A stretch of 64,000 bases of DNA from Nocardia sp. CDC159 (GTDB lineage: Bacteria; Actinomycetota; Actinomycetes; Mycobacteriales; Mycobacteriaceae). Each line of letters opens with the position of its first letter. Within the stretch, counting starts at the first letter, position 1. Under the pieces are notes generated by a model. That model was not told the DNA's origin, did no database searches, and was given only the letters and a program-made list of their open reading frames with translations. The stretch lies in NCBI RefSeq assembly GCF_023740735.1, contig NZ_JAMRXH010000015.1:140259-204258 (forward strand), given 5' to 3'. The position numbers and the translations under genes are program-made. This document shows, in pieces, positions 26,615 to 35,144 of the stretch.

Positions 26615-27825
26615 TGGTTCTCCTCCCCGGCCTTCGGCCCGCGGCCGGACCAGGTCCACGCGTAATTGGGATCTTCGCAGGCCAGCGCGCCCTCGCCGAG
26701 GCCGAGCGGTCGGAAGGTGTCGACCATGACCGCCAGTTCGTCGAAGAACTCCGCCCCGATGCTGCGCTCGTAGGCGCCCGGCTGGGGGCCGTGCGCATAG
26801 CCGCCGGGATGCACCGAGACCGAGCCCTGCGCGATGCCGGAACCCTTGCGCGCCTCGTAGTTTCCACCGCAGTAGAACATGATCTCGTCGGAGTCGACGT
26901 TGGAGTGGTAGTAGGGCACCGGAATCGACAGCGGGTGATAGTCCACCTTGCGGGGCACGAAGTTGCAGATCACGAAGTTGGTGCCCTCGAAGGCCTGATG
27001 GGCCGGCGGCGGCTGATGCACCCGGCCGGTGATCGGCTCGAAGTTCTCGATATTGAAGGTGTAGGGGTACAGGCAGCCGTCCCAGCCGACCACATCGAAC
27101 GGGTGGGTGGCGTAGATCAGCCGGGTGCCGACGATCTCCCGGCCGGGCCGGTGCTTGACCAGCACCTCGACCTCGGTGCCCTCCTCGAGGCGCAATTCGG
27201 TGGGGCCGTGCAGATCTCGCTCGCAGTAGGGCGAATGTTCCAGGAACTGGCCATATTTGGATAGATAACGCTTCGGCGGGGCGATATGCCCGGTGGCCTC
27301 GATGACATAGGCCCGCAGTGGTTCGTCGTCGGCCGGACGCCAGCGGTGCGTGGTGGCACGCGGTAGCAGGACCTGGTCGCCCCGGCGGACCGGCAGCGAA
27401 CCGAAGACCGTGTCCACCGTGCCGGCACCGGATTCGATGTAGACGAGCTCGTCACCGATGGCATTGCGATACAGCGGCGATTCCCGGCGCGCCACGACAT
27501 AGGAGATGCGCACATCGTCGTTGCCCAGGACGAGGCGGCGGCCGGTGACCACATCGGTCTGCGCCGGTGTCTCGCCGGGGAACAGCTCGGGCAGGCGCAG
27601 ATGCCGGTGCCGCAGCGGATGATTCGGAACGATCGCCTGATTCGGCGGCTGCCACGGCGTCGAATCCACGATCGCCGGTGGCAGTGCCCGGTGATACAGC
27701 AGCGAGGAGTCGCTGGAGAAGCCCTCCTCGCCCATCAACTCCTCGTAGTACAGCCGCCCCTGCTCATCGCGATGTTGGGTGTGCCGCTTCGGGGGCACCG
27801 ACCCCAGTTGCCGATAGAACGCCAT
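26611..27825 (-). CDS. hmgA: Homogentisate 1,2-dioxygenase
   Basis: Ring-cleaving Fe(II) dioxygenase producing maleylacetoacetate; cupin fold, 404 residues. Matching blocks: MAFYRQLGSVPPKRHTQHRD, DELVYIESGAGTVDTVFG, RATTHRW, NFVPRKVDYHPLSIPVPYYH, SDEIMFYCGGNYEARKG, SVSVHPGGYAHGPQPGAYE. His/Glu iron ligands lie in the last blocks. The start ATG at 27825 has ggagag upstream; an in-frame extension to 28122 has no such support. Followed by fahA. A maleylacetoacetate isomerase is not present here. A TetR gene lies 220 bp upstream on the same strand. Confidence 0.93.
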   Translation of the reverse strand: MAFYRQLGSVPPKRHTQHRDEQGRLYYEELMGEEGFSSDSSLLYHRALPPAIVDSTPWQPPNQAIVPNHPLRHRHLRLPELFPGETPAQTDVVTGRRLVLGNDDVRISYVVARRESPLYRNAIGDELVYIESGAGTVDTVFGSLPVRRGDQVLLPRATTHRWRPADDEPLRAYVIEATGHIAPPKRYLSKYGQFLEHSPYCERDLHGPTELRLEEGTEVEVLVKHRPGREIVGTRLIYATHPFDVVGWDGCLYPYTFNIENFEPITGRVHQPPPAHQAFEGTNFVICNFVPRKVDYHPLSIPVPYYHSNVDSDEIMFYCGGNYEARKGSGIAQGSVSVHPGGYAHGPQPGAYERSIGAEFFDELAVMVDTFRPLGLGEGALACEDPNYAWTWSGRGPKAGEENQ

Positions 27826-27851
27826 GCCCGCTCTCCCGCCAGGTTGCTGGT

Positions 27852-27885
27852 CGGATAGTAGATTTTTTCTCATCCTAGCTATCCG
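27852..27885 (-). promoter_or_regulatory. Inverted repeat upstream of homogentisate operon
   Basis: CGGATAG and CTATCCG (7-bp arms) flank an AT-rich 20-bp core containing a run of six T's, 27 bp before the dioxygenase start. Likely operator and promoter region, possibly bound by the TetR protein encoded at 28046-28672. Confidence 0.5.
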
Positions 27886-28045
27886 AATTGTCCCGTCGAG
27901 GGCTCTTTCGGCGTTCCGATCGGATTGTTCATCGGGTATTTGGTGTGAGCGGTGCTCAGTGATTGCGTTTCCGGCATGCGATCGGCCGGAATCCGGCGCG
28001 ATTGCAGTCCGGAAACCGGCCGGATTGAGTACCAGTCGCGCCAAA

Positions 28046-28672
28046 TCAGGCGCTGCGCAGCGCCCGGTAGACGGCCGCACCCACGAAGGCCCCCAAATCC
28101 TCTGGGCTCCAATCGCCTTCACCGGACAGCAGCGTGCGCACGGCCCCCTCGCCCGCGGAGACCCACAGCTCGACCAGGGCGGGCAGCTTGCGGTCGGCGT
28201 CGGCGGTATCCCAGGCGCGCAGCGTCGGGCGCAGGCGGCGGGTGCAGCGCTCGATGGCGAAGCGGCGGCCGCGTCCGAACGAATGCGCCACGGCCGGATC
28301 GGGATTGCCGTACAACAGCTTCCAGGTGTCGGGGCGGGCCGCGACGGTTTCCAGCAACGCCCGGAAGCCCTCGACGAACACCTCCTCGTCGGCCTCCACG
28401 CGCCGCCGCGGCAGCGCGTCCATGATGCCGTCGAGCAGATAGCCCTCCTCGCGCCGGATCAGCGCGTCGATGAGTTCGACGCGGTCGGCGTAGCAGGCGT
28501 AGACCACGGGGCGGGTGACGTTCATGCGCTCGGCGACGGCGGCGATGGTGACGGCCGCGATGCCGTCCTCGACCGCGATCCGCAGCGCGATGTCGAGCAC
28601 CTGCGGGCGGCGGCGTTCGGGTCCGAGATGCTGAGCGCGCTGACGCGGTCGCACGGCCGATCTCGAACCCAT
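28046..28672 (-). CDS. TetR family transcriptional regulator
   Basis: 208 residues from ATG 28672 (212 from ATG 28684). The helix-turn-helix includes VLDIALRIAVEDGIAAVTIA and AERMNVTRPVVYACYADRVE. Its C-terminal domain resembles the TetR group with GAVRTLLSGEGDWSPEDLGA near the end. It lies upstream of the homogentisate genes on the same strand and divergent from the FadE5-like gene, so either may be its target. A longer in-frame N-terminus to 28933 is not supported. Confidence 0.85.
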   Translation of the reverse strand: MGSRSAVRPRQRAQHLGPERRRPQVLDIALRIAVEDGIAAVTIAAVAERMNVTRPVVYACYADRVELIDALIRREEGYLLDGIMDALPRRRVEADEEVFVEGFRALLETVAARPDTWKLLYGNPDPAVAHSFGRGRRFAIERCTRRLRPTLRAWDTADADRKLPALVELWVSAGEGAVRTLLSGEGDWSPEDLGAFVGAAVYRALRSA

Positions 28673-28779
28673 GATCACCAACATATCAGCGCCGCCGAGG
28701 GGTGTCCGCCGGCATCCGGCTAACTTCTGGCACTCGATCGCCTCGGCCGAGCCGCGCAACGTTTGGCCTGTTGCGCCCG

Positions 28780-28798
28780 GTTTGTACGAGGTACAAAC
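28780..28798. promoter_or_regulatory. TetR-type palindrome in the tetR/fadE5 divergent region
   Basis: GTTTGTAC-GAG-GTACAAAC, 8-bp perfect arms, roughly midway in the 295-bp gap between the TetR gene and the fadE5-like gene. A second inverted repeat, CGGTT-GCGT-AACCG, follows at 28824-28837. The first is the best operator candidate for the adjacent TetR protein. The remainder of the gap shows no gene. Confidence 0.6.
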
Positions 28799-28967
28799 TG
28801 GTGGCCTGGCGTTTCGGAGCCTACGGTTGCGTAACCGAACGGCCGTACGGCAACCTCCAGGTACAACATCAACCCCAGCGTGTGCGGTCAGGCCTGGAGG
28901 CGGCAGCCTGCGTAACCATGGAAGGCTCCGCACGCGCTGCAGTAGACACAGCCGAGGAGGCCCTTCC

Positions 28968-30794
28968 GTGTCGCACTACAAGGCGAACCTTCGTGATATC
29001 GAGTTCAACTTGTTCGAAGTGCTGGGAATCGGGGCGCAGCTGGACGCGGGCAACTACGGCGATCTGGACACCGAGACCGCTCGGGGCATTCTGACCGAGG
29101 TGCTGCGGCTGGCCGAGGGCCCGGTGGCCGATTCGTTCGTCGACGCCGATCGCAACCCCATTCGGTTCGACGCGGCCAATCACGAGGTCGTCGTGCCGGA
29201 ACTGCTGTCCAAGACGGTGGCCGCGGTCAACGAGGCGGGCTGGTCCGCGCTGGGCATGCCAGAGGCGATGGGCGGGGTGAACTCGCCGTCCCCGCTGTCC
29301 TGGGCGACACAGGAAATGCTTGTGGCGGCGAACAATTCGGCCGCCTTCTTCAATATGGGCCCGCTCATGCACCATGTGCTGTTCGTCGAGGGCACCGAGG
29401 AGCAGCAGCGCTGGGCCCAGCACGCCTGGGAAAACCGCTGGGGCGGAACGATGGTGCTCACCGAGCCGGACGCCGGTTCCGATGTGGGCATGGGCCGCAC
29501 CAAGGCGGTCCAGCAGCCCGACGGCACCTGGCATATCGAGGGCGTCAAGCGCTTCATCTCCGGCGGTGACGTGGGCGCGACGGCCGACAACATCTTCCAC
29601 CTCACCCTGGCCCGGCCGGAGGGCGCGGGCCCGGGCACCAAGGGCCTGTCGCTGTTCGTGGTGCCGAAGTACCTGTTCGACCGGGAGACAATGGAACTCG
29701 GCGAGCGCAACGGCGTGCTGGTGACCAACCTCGAGCACAAGATGGGCATCAAGTCCTCGCCCACCTGCGAATTGACCTATGGCGGCGAGAAGCCCGCCAT
29801 CGGATATCTGGTCGGCGAGGTGCACAACGGCATCGCGCAGATGTTCAAGGTGATCGAGCACGCCCGCATGATGGTGGGCGTGCTGTCGGCGGGCACGCTG
29901 TCCACCGGTTATCTGAATGCCTTGGAGTACGCCAAGACTCGCGTCCAGGGCGCGGATCTGACCCAGAACGCCGACAAGACCGCCCCGCGCGTCACCATCA
30001 CCCACCACCCCGACATCCGCCGCAGCCTGGCGCTGCAGAAGGCGTATTCGGAGGGTCTGCGGGCGCTGTATCTGACGTGTGCGGCCTATCAGAGCCCCGA
30101 TATCGCCGAGGCCAACTTCGGCGCGGATCCGGAACTGGCCGCGCGGGTGAACGATCTGCTGCTGCCGATCGTGAAGGGTGTCGGTTCGGAGCGGGCCTAC
30201 GAGGTGCTGACCGAGACCCTGCAGACCTTCGGTGGTTCGGGCTATCTGCAGGACTATCCGATCGAGCAGTACATCCGGGACGTGAAGATCGACTCGCTGT
30301 ACGAGGGCACCACGGCCATCCAGGCGCAGGACTTCTTCTTCCGCAAGATCGTTCGCGACAAGGGCGTGGCGCTCGGCCATCTGGCCGGGCTGATCCAGAA
30401 GTTCGTCGATGCCGACGAGGGGCAGCTCAAGACCGAGCGGGCGCTGCTGGCGACCGCGCTGGCCGATGTGCAGGCGATGGCGGCCGCGCTCACCGGTTAT
30501 CTGGTCGCCTCCCAGCAGACCCCGGCCGAGATCTACAAGGTCGGCCTGGGCTCGGTCCGATTCCTGCACGCCGCGGGCGATCTCGTGATCGGCTGGCGGC
30601 TGCTGGAGCAGGCCACGATCGCGCTCGCCGCGCTGGAGGGGCAGCCGTCGGAGAAGGACCGGCTGTTCTACACCGGCAAGGTCGCGGTGGCGTCCTGGTT
30701 CGCCAAGAACCAGTTGCCGCTGCTGACCAGCGTGCGTTCGGTGCTGGAGAACCTGGATCTCGACATCATGAATCTGGACGAAGCGGCGTTCTGA
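28968..30794 (+). CDS. fadE5: FadE5-type acyl-CoA dehydrogenase
   Basis: A 608-residue acyl-CoA dehydrogenase of the long type with an extra C-terminal domain, as in mycobacterial FadE5, which I recall with a near-identical N-terminus (SHYK-N-RD-FNLFEVLG). Motifs: MVLTEPDAGSDVGMGRTKA (FAD), GVKRFISGGDVGATADNI, TFGGSGYLQDYPIEQYIRD, and IDSLYEGTTAIQAQDFFFRK with the catalytic Glu in YEGT. FadE5 accepts a broad range of acyl-CoA lengths. GTG start with a strong gaggagg. Stands alone with a long upstream regulatory region. Confidence 0.9.
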   Translation: MSHYKANLRDIEFNLFEVLGIGAQLDAGNYGDLDTETARGILTEVLRLAEGPVADSFVDADRNPIRFDAANHEVVVPELLSKTVAAVNEAGWSALGMPEAMGGVNSPSPLSWATQEMLVAANNSAAFFNMGPLMHHVLFVEGTEEQQRWAQHAWENRWGGTMVLTEPDAGSDVGMGRTKAVQQPDGTWHIEGVKRFISGGDVGATADNIFHLTLARPEGAGPGTKGLSLFVVPKYLFDRETMELGERNGVLVTNLEHKMGIKSSPTCELTYGGEKPAIGYLVGEVHNGIAQMFKVIEHARMMVGVLSAGTLSTGYLNALEYAKTRVQGADLTQNADKTAPRVTITHHPDIRRSLALQKAYSEGLRALYLTCAAYQSPDIAEANFGADPELAARVNDLLLPIVKGVGSERAYEVLTETLQTFGGSGYLQDYPIEQYIRDVKIDSLYEGTTAIQAQDFFFRKIVRDKGVALGHLAGLIQKFVDADEGQLKTERALLATALADVQAMAAALTGYLVASQQTPAEIYKVGLGSVRFLHAAGDLVIGWRLLEQATIALAALEGQPSEKDRLFYTGKVAVASWFAKNQLPLLTSVRSVLENLDLDIMNLDEAAF

Positions 30795-30849
30795 CGCCCG
30801 TTTTCCGCCAATGACGGGAAGGCCGCCCGAATAGGGGTACAACTACCGC

Positions 30850-31488
30850 ATGGTCTTCCCGGTGGATTTCGGCTGGCTGCAGGCGCTGATCGCCGTACTC
30901 TTCGTGATCGGCGTCGTGCTGGTCCTGACCGCGCTGCTGAAGGCGCGCAAGGTCGGCTGGCACGCGCTGATCGGGCGCGGCACCAGCGCGCTGGCGGTGC
31001 TGCTGGTGGCGGTGGTGATCCTCTGGATCACCACCCTGCTGCAGAGCTTCCTCGGCCTGACCGGCGAGGTGAAGGCCGCTCACCTGGTCGCCAAACCCGT
31101 TGCCAACGACCCGCATACGCTCATGGTCGAGCTGACCCTGTTCGGCGACGAGGAGCACCCCGAACAGCGCGCCACCTATCAGGTCGAGGGCGATATGTGG
31201 GTCCTGCAGGCCAACATCGTCGAACTCGAACCCTGGGTGAACGCCCTGGGCTTCCACTCCGGCTACAAGGTGACCCGCCTCTACGGCCAACGCCTCGACG
31301 GGGTCGCCGTGAAACAGAACCAAATCTTCCTCAACGGCAGCGACCAGGACTTCTTCGAAGACATGCGCGACCAGACCTGGTACACCAAGCCCTTCGTCCG
31401 TTCCGCCTACGGCAACGCGGTCATCGCCGTCCCCGGCTCCTACGACGTCTTCATCTCCCGCGACGCCATCAAAACCCGCCCGGCCTAG
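30850..31488 (+). CDS. Hypothetical membrane protein
   Basis: 212 residues. Two N-terminal membrane helices (about 8-30 LQALIAVLFVIGVVLVLTAL and 45-65 LAVLLVAVVILWITTLL), then a soluble domain of about 140 residues rich in beta strands (LMVELTLFGDEEHPEQRATY, YKVTRLYGQRLDGVAV), probably outside. No recognised enzyme motif; the family is unknown to me. Starts 55 bp after the fadE5-like stop and may be its operon partner. Confidence 0.75.
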   Translation: MVFPVDFGWLQALIAVLFVIGVVLVLTALLKARKVGWHALIGRGTSALAVLLVAVVILWITTLLQSFLGLTGEVKAAHLVAKPVANDPHTLMVELTLFGDEEHPEQRATYQVEGDMWVLQANIVELEPWVNALGFHSGYKVTRLYGQRLDGVAVKQNQIFLNGSDQDFFEDMRDQTWYTKPFVRSAYGNAVIAVPGSYDVFISRDAIKTRPA

Positions 31489-31556
31489 GGCGTCGGTCGG
31501 TACACGACGAGTGGGATAGTCTCGGCGTATTGGTCGCCAGGAGAGGAGCGAAAGCG

Positions 31557-32116
31557 ATGGCTTTTCCTGCGCAGCGGCTCTTGACCATTGCGGATTTCGC
31601 CGCGCTCGAGGAGGACGAGCGCGGCCGGTGGGAGCTCGTGGAGGGGAATCTGATGGTGGCACCATCGCCCACGCCGCAGCACAGCAATGCCGCGGGCGAG
31701 CTATATATGCAGCTCAGGCCTCAGCTTCCGCAAGGTGTCAAGCTTCTGCTGGACGTCGACCTCGATCTGCAGCTGGCCCCCGACGGGGGAGCCGGGCACG
31801 GCGCGCAGGCCCGATCTGTTCGTTGTCGAGAAGTCCGAGTATGACCGGGTGGGCCGTGAAGGTGGAATCCTCCGTGCCCCTGGTGATCGAGATCGTGTCC
31901 AGGGGTTCGCGACGGACGGATTATGTGATCAAGCGCGGTGATTACGCGGACGCGGGTATTCCGCACTACTGGATCGTGGACCTCAGCGATCCGGTCAGTT
32001 TGCTGGCCTGCCATCTCGCGGGCGAGATGGGATATGTGGACAACGGCGAACACGCCGAAACGTTCACTACCACAGCGCCGTTCCCGGTCACGATCGACCT
32101 CGCCGCCTTGCGCTGA
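31557..32116 (+). pseudogene. Frameshifted Uma2 family nuclease gene
   Basis: Three consecutive pieces of one Uma2-type protein lie in three frames. Frame A from ATG 31557 covers LTIADFAALEEDERGRWELV and a strand ending near 31785. Frame B (about 31790-31860) gives ARRPDLFVVEKSEYDRV. Frame C (about 31862-32116) gives PLVIEIVSRGSRRTDYVI, DAGIPHYWIVDLSDP and stops at 32116. Two shifts are needed: one in the G-run at 31781-31790, one between about 31840 and 31875. The start has gagaggagcg upstream. Uma2 proteins are PD-(D/E)XK-like; the core EIVS and motif residues survive. Either a recent pseudogene or sequencing errors at GC-rich runs. Confidence 0.75.
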
Positions 32117-32146
32117 GCGGCCGACCGCCAGGCTCGGGAATCGGCC

Positions 32147-32962
32147 TCAGTCGGCGAGCTCCACGACGACCGGGGCGTGGTCGGATGCCCCCTTGCCCTT
32201 TCGCTCCTCACGGTCGACCATCGCGTCCTTGGCGCGGGCCGCGAGGGCGGGGGAGGCGAGGATGAAGTCGATCTTCATGCCCTCGCGGCGGGGGAAGCGG
32301 AGTTGGGTGTAGTCCCAGTAGGTGTAGATGCCCGGGCCGGGGGCGAAGCGGCGCAGGAGGTCGGCGTAGCCGGTGGCGACTATGGCGTCGAAGGCGTCTC
32401 GTTCGGGTTGGGAGACGTGGGTTTTGCCGCGGAAGAATTCCGGGGACCAGACGTCGTCGTCGGTGGGGGCGATATTCCAGTCGCCGCACAGGGCGATCTG
32501 GGTCCGAGGGTCGGCGGTCAGCCACTGTGCGCCCGAATCACGCAGGGCCGCCAGCCATTCCAGCTTGTAGGTGTAGTGCGGATCGTTCAGGGCGCGGCCG
32601 TTGGGGATGTAGAGGCTCCAGACCCGGACGCCGCCGCAGGTCGCGCCGATGGCCCGGGCCTCCACGATCGGGGCGGCCAGCAGGGAGGTCTCGGCGTCCT
32701 TGTCGAAGCCGGGCTGGCCGGGGAAGGTGATCTCGATGTCGTCGAGGCCGACGCGGGAGGCGATCGCCACCCCGTTCCACTGGCTCAGCCCGGTGTGGGC
32801 GACCTCGTAGCCCGCCTCCTCGAAGCGCTCCGTGGGGAACTGGTCGTCGCGGCATTTGGTCTCCTGCATGGCGAGCACGTCGATATCGGCGCGATCGAGC
32901 CACGACACCACCCGATCCAACCGCGATCGAATCGAATTCACATTCCACGTCGCCAAGCGCAT
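32147..32962 (-). CDS. xthA: Exodeoxyribonuclease III (AP endonuclease) XthA
   Basis: Base-excision repair enzyme cutting at abasic sites with 3'-5' exonuclease activity. 271 residues of the endonuclease/exonuclease/phosphatase fold: MRLATWNVNSIRSRLDRV, ADIDVLAMQETKCRDDQFP (metal Glu), LCGDWNIAPTDDDVW (catalytic Asp/Asn), WDYTQLRFPRREGMKIDFIL, and the terminal KGKGASDHAPVVVELAD with the catalytic His. Follows the GNAT gene on the same strand across a 105-bp gap holding a 27-bp tandem repeat. Confidence 0.95.
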   Translation of the reverse strand: MRLATWNVNSIRSRLDRVVSWLDRADIDVLAMQETKCRDDQFPTERFEEAGYEVAHTGLSQWNGVAIASRVGLDDIEITFPGQPGFDKDAETSLLAAPIVEARAIGATCGGVRVWSLYIPNGRALNDPHYTYKLEWLAALRDSGAQWLTADPRTQIALCGDWNIAPTDDDVWSPEFFRGKTHVSQPERDAFDAIVATGYADLLRRFAPGPGIYTYWDYTQLRFPRREGMKIDFILASPALAARAKDAMVDREERKGKGASDHAPVVVELAD

Positions 32963-32986
32963 GGAGTTCCTCTCCGTCCTCTATTG

Positions 32987-33067
32987 CCCCGTCCCCGATT
33001 GCCCCGGCACGCTCCCCGTCCCCGATTGCTCCGGCACGCTCCCTGTCCCTGATTGCCCCGGCACGCT
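32987..33067 (-). repeat. 27-bp tandem repeat, three copies
   Basis: Units at 32987-33013, 33014-33040 and 33041-33067 share the pattern CCCCGTCCCCGATTGC followed by CCCGGCACGCT, with 1 substitution in the second copy and 2 in the third. The array fills the space between the GNAT stop and the xthA start. The 27-bp unit is a multiple of three. Likely variable in copy number between strains. Confidence 0.9.
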
Positions 33068-34021
33068 CTACGCCGGGGTGGCGTAGCGGTAGTGGTGGTG
33101 CTCGATGAAACCCATCTCCCGATACAGCCCCAGGGCGGCGGCATTGTCCGCCTCGACCTGCACGTAGGCGTGGGTGGCGCCGTGCCTGTGTCCCCAGCGG
33201 ATCAACTCGGCGCACACCAGCGTGCCCAGCCCGTGGCGGCGATGCGGGGCCGCCACGGCGACGCAGCTCAATCCGATCCAGCGCCGCCCGTCCGGCGCGG
33301 TGGTGAGCGCGCCGCGGCCGATGGCCAGCGGATCGGGCAGACCCAGTGTGGCGAAACCCAATTCACCCTCGTGCACGGCCGTCAGCACCGCGGTGTCGGG
33401 CAGCGGCGGCGGCAGGTCGACGACGTCCTCGCCGCGGAAGCGATGCAGATCCAGCCAGCTCCGATTCGGCTCGGCCTCCACCCGCACCATCGAAGGTCCT
33501 TGGGGGAGGACGAAATTGCCGATATCGATGCCGAGCACCGCGGTCTCGCTCCAGGTCCGCCAGCCCGGCGGCACCGGCGCCAGCCGGTCGGGCAGCCGCA
33601 GGCGCGGGGGCAGACCGCGTTCGGCGTACCACGCGGCGATGCCGCGCAGGGTATCTACGTGCAGCCGCGCCGGTTCACCCGAAATGCCCACGGGAACGGC
33701 GGAATTGGCGCGATTGGTATAGCCGTTTCCGGCCGACAGCAGCCAGCCGTCCAGCCGAACGCGCTCCACCCCGGGCCAGCCGTCGCACGCGGCGGCCTCC
33801 AGGGCACGAATCTCCGTGGTGCGAATCGGCCTGGGTCCCAGCGCCTTCACCGCCACGATGGCGTCGGCGTCCACCGTGACGGTGTGCCCGTCCCTCGTCC
33901 GCACCGTCAGCGGATCGTGGCCGATCAGTTCGCCGATCACATCGGTGAATTCGTGGGAATGACCGGCGGGCAGCCGATATCGCACGACGACCCGCCGCCC
34001 GGAGGGAATCTCGGACGTCAT
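33068..34021 (-). CDS. GNAT family N-acetyltransferase with N-terminal SH3-like domain
   Basis: 317 residues. Residues about 1-60 form a small beta domain (VVVRYRLPAGHSHEFTDVIG, TVRTRDGHTVTVDADAIV); the C-terminal half is a GNAT fold with acetyl-CoA motif VAAPHRRHGLGTLVCAELI and ADNAAALGLYREMGF. Its place between xthA and def matches the mycobacterial Rv0428c type. The acceptor is unknown. The ATG at 34021 is 10 bp after the def stop, so the run def-GNAT-xthA is probably one transcript. Confidence 0.85.
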   Translation of the reverse strand: MTSEIPSGRRVVVRYRLPAGHSHEFTDVIGELIGHDPLTVRTRDGHTVTVDADAIVAVKALGPRPIRTTEIRALEAAACDGWPGVERVRLDGWLLSAGNGYTNRANSAVPVGISGEPARLHVDTLRGIAAWYAERGLPPRLRLPDRLAPVPPGWRTWSETAVLGIDIGNFVLPQGPSMVRVEAEPNRSWLDLHRFRGEDVVDLPPPLPDTAVLTAVHEGELGFATLGLPDPLAIGRGALTTAPDGRRWIGLSCVAVAAPHRRHGLGTLVCAELIRWGHRHGATHAYVQVEADNAAALGLYREMGFIEHHHYRYATPA

Positions 34022-34031
34022 GGGCGCGGGA

Positions 34032-34628
34032 TCAGTCCACGTCGTCGTGGCCGAACGGATCCGGCCCCTCGCCCGGAATCCAGCTGAAACCCGGTTTGCC
34101 CCAACCGCTTCTCTTGATGAACTTCTTCGCCGCGCGAGCATTGCGGCCGATCAGCACGTCCACGTAGAGGAAACCGTCGAGGTGACCGACCTCGTGCTGC
34201 AGCATGCGCGCGAAGAAGCCCTTGCCCTCGATCTCGATCGGCTTGCCGTGCTCGTCGGTGCCGGTGACGCGGGCCCAGTCGGCGCGGCCGGTGGGAAACT
34301 GTTCACCGGGCACCGACAGGCAGCCCTCCTCGTCGTCGTCCGGATCGGGCATGGTCTCCGGGATCTCGGAGGTCTCCAGCACTGGATTGATCACCGCGCC
34401 GCGGCGCTTGTTGACCGTGCCGTCGGCATCGACGTCCGGGCAGTCGTAGACGAACAACCGCAGCGGCACGCCCACCTGATTGGCCGCCAGACCCACCCCG
34501 TGCGCGGCGTCGAGCGTGTCGAACATATCGCTGATCAGCTCGGCGAGCTCCTCCGGCGATTGGGTGACCTGTTCGGTCGGATTGTGCAGAACCGGGTCAC
34601 CGACGATGCGGATCGGAAGAATCGCCAT
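34032..34628 (-). CDS. def: Peptide deformylase
   Basis: Removes the formyl group from nascent N-terminal Met. 198 residues. All three metal motifs are present: GVGLAANQVG (motif 1), EEGCLSVPG (motif 2, Cys ligand) and QHEVGHLDG (motif 3, HExxH). An acidic loop, DPDDDEEG, precedes motif 2, as in actinobacterial enzymes with a long insertion. The C-terminus extends about 35 residues past motif 3. Start ATG at 34628; the DUF3263 gene is divergent across 165 bp. Confidence 0.95.
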   Translation of the reverse strand: MAILPIRIVGDPVLHNPTEQVTQSPEELAELISDMFDTLDAAHGVGLAANQVGVPLRLFVYDCPDVDADGTVNKRRGAVINPVLETSEIPETMPDPDDDEEGCLSVPGEQFPTGRADWARVTGTDEHGKPIEIEGKGFFARMLQHEVGHLDGFLYVDVLIGRNARAAKKFIKRSGWGKPGFSWIPGEGPDPFGHDDVD

Positions 34629-34793
34629 GGTCACACACTTTACTGGGGTGCGCGGCGCCGCCCGCTCGGGCGTTGGTTCGGCCGCCGCCGACACGCCGTA
34701 GTACGCCTCTGGGAACGCGAGCATCCGTGGTTGAATGAGCGGCGACGTATAAGCACCTCAGTGTTGATCACAAACGTCTGGCGAGGGAGCGAT

Positions 34794-35144
34794 ATGGACA
34801 GCGCAGCGGCCCGGCATCTATCCGCAAGCGGGGACAGCTCTTCCGCGGGCGAGGACACCGCGGTCGCGGTGCCGATGGATGGCCAGGCCGTCGACGGACT
34901 CACCCGGCGTGAACTCGAGATTCTCGACTTCGAGCGCAAGTGGTGGAAGTACGCGGGCGCCAAGGAGGCGGCCATTCGCGACCTGTTCGATCTGTCCGCC
35001 ACCCGCTACTACCAGGTGCTCAACGCCATCGTCGACAAGCCCGAGGCTCTGGCCGCCGACCCGATGCTGGTGAAACGGCTGCGACGACTGCGGGCGAGCC
35101 GACAGAAGGCACGGGCGGCACGTCGGCTGGGCTTCGAAGTGTGA
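34794..35144 (+). CDS. DUF3263 helix-turn-helix protein
   Basis: 116 residues matching the actinobacterial DUF3263 family in both sequence and location (next to def and sodC, as Rv0430). The core is LTRRELEILDFERKWWKYAG, with the HTH-like DLSATRYYQVLNAIVDKPEA, then a basic tail (LRRLRASRQKARAARR). The first about 35 residues are acidic and unstructured-looking. It probably binds DNA, but its targets are unknown. ATG after gcgagggagcg. The last codon overlaps the next gene's GTG. Confidence 0.88.
   Translation: MDSAAARHLSASGDSSSAGEDTAVAVPMDGQAVDGLTRRELEILDFERKWWKYAGAKEAAIRDLFDLSATRYYQVLNAIVDKPEALAADPMLVKRLRRLRASRQKARAARRLGFEV

Noticed and set aside
32987..33067. CRISPR array
   Set aside because: The units are contiguous 27-bp tandem copies with no spacers, and there are no cas genes in the window.
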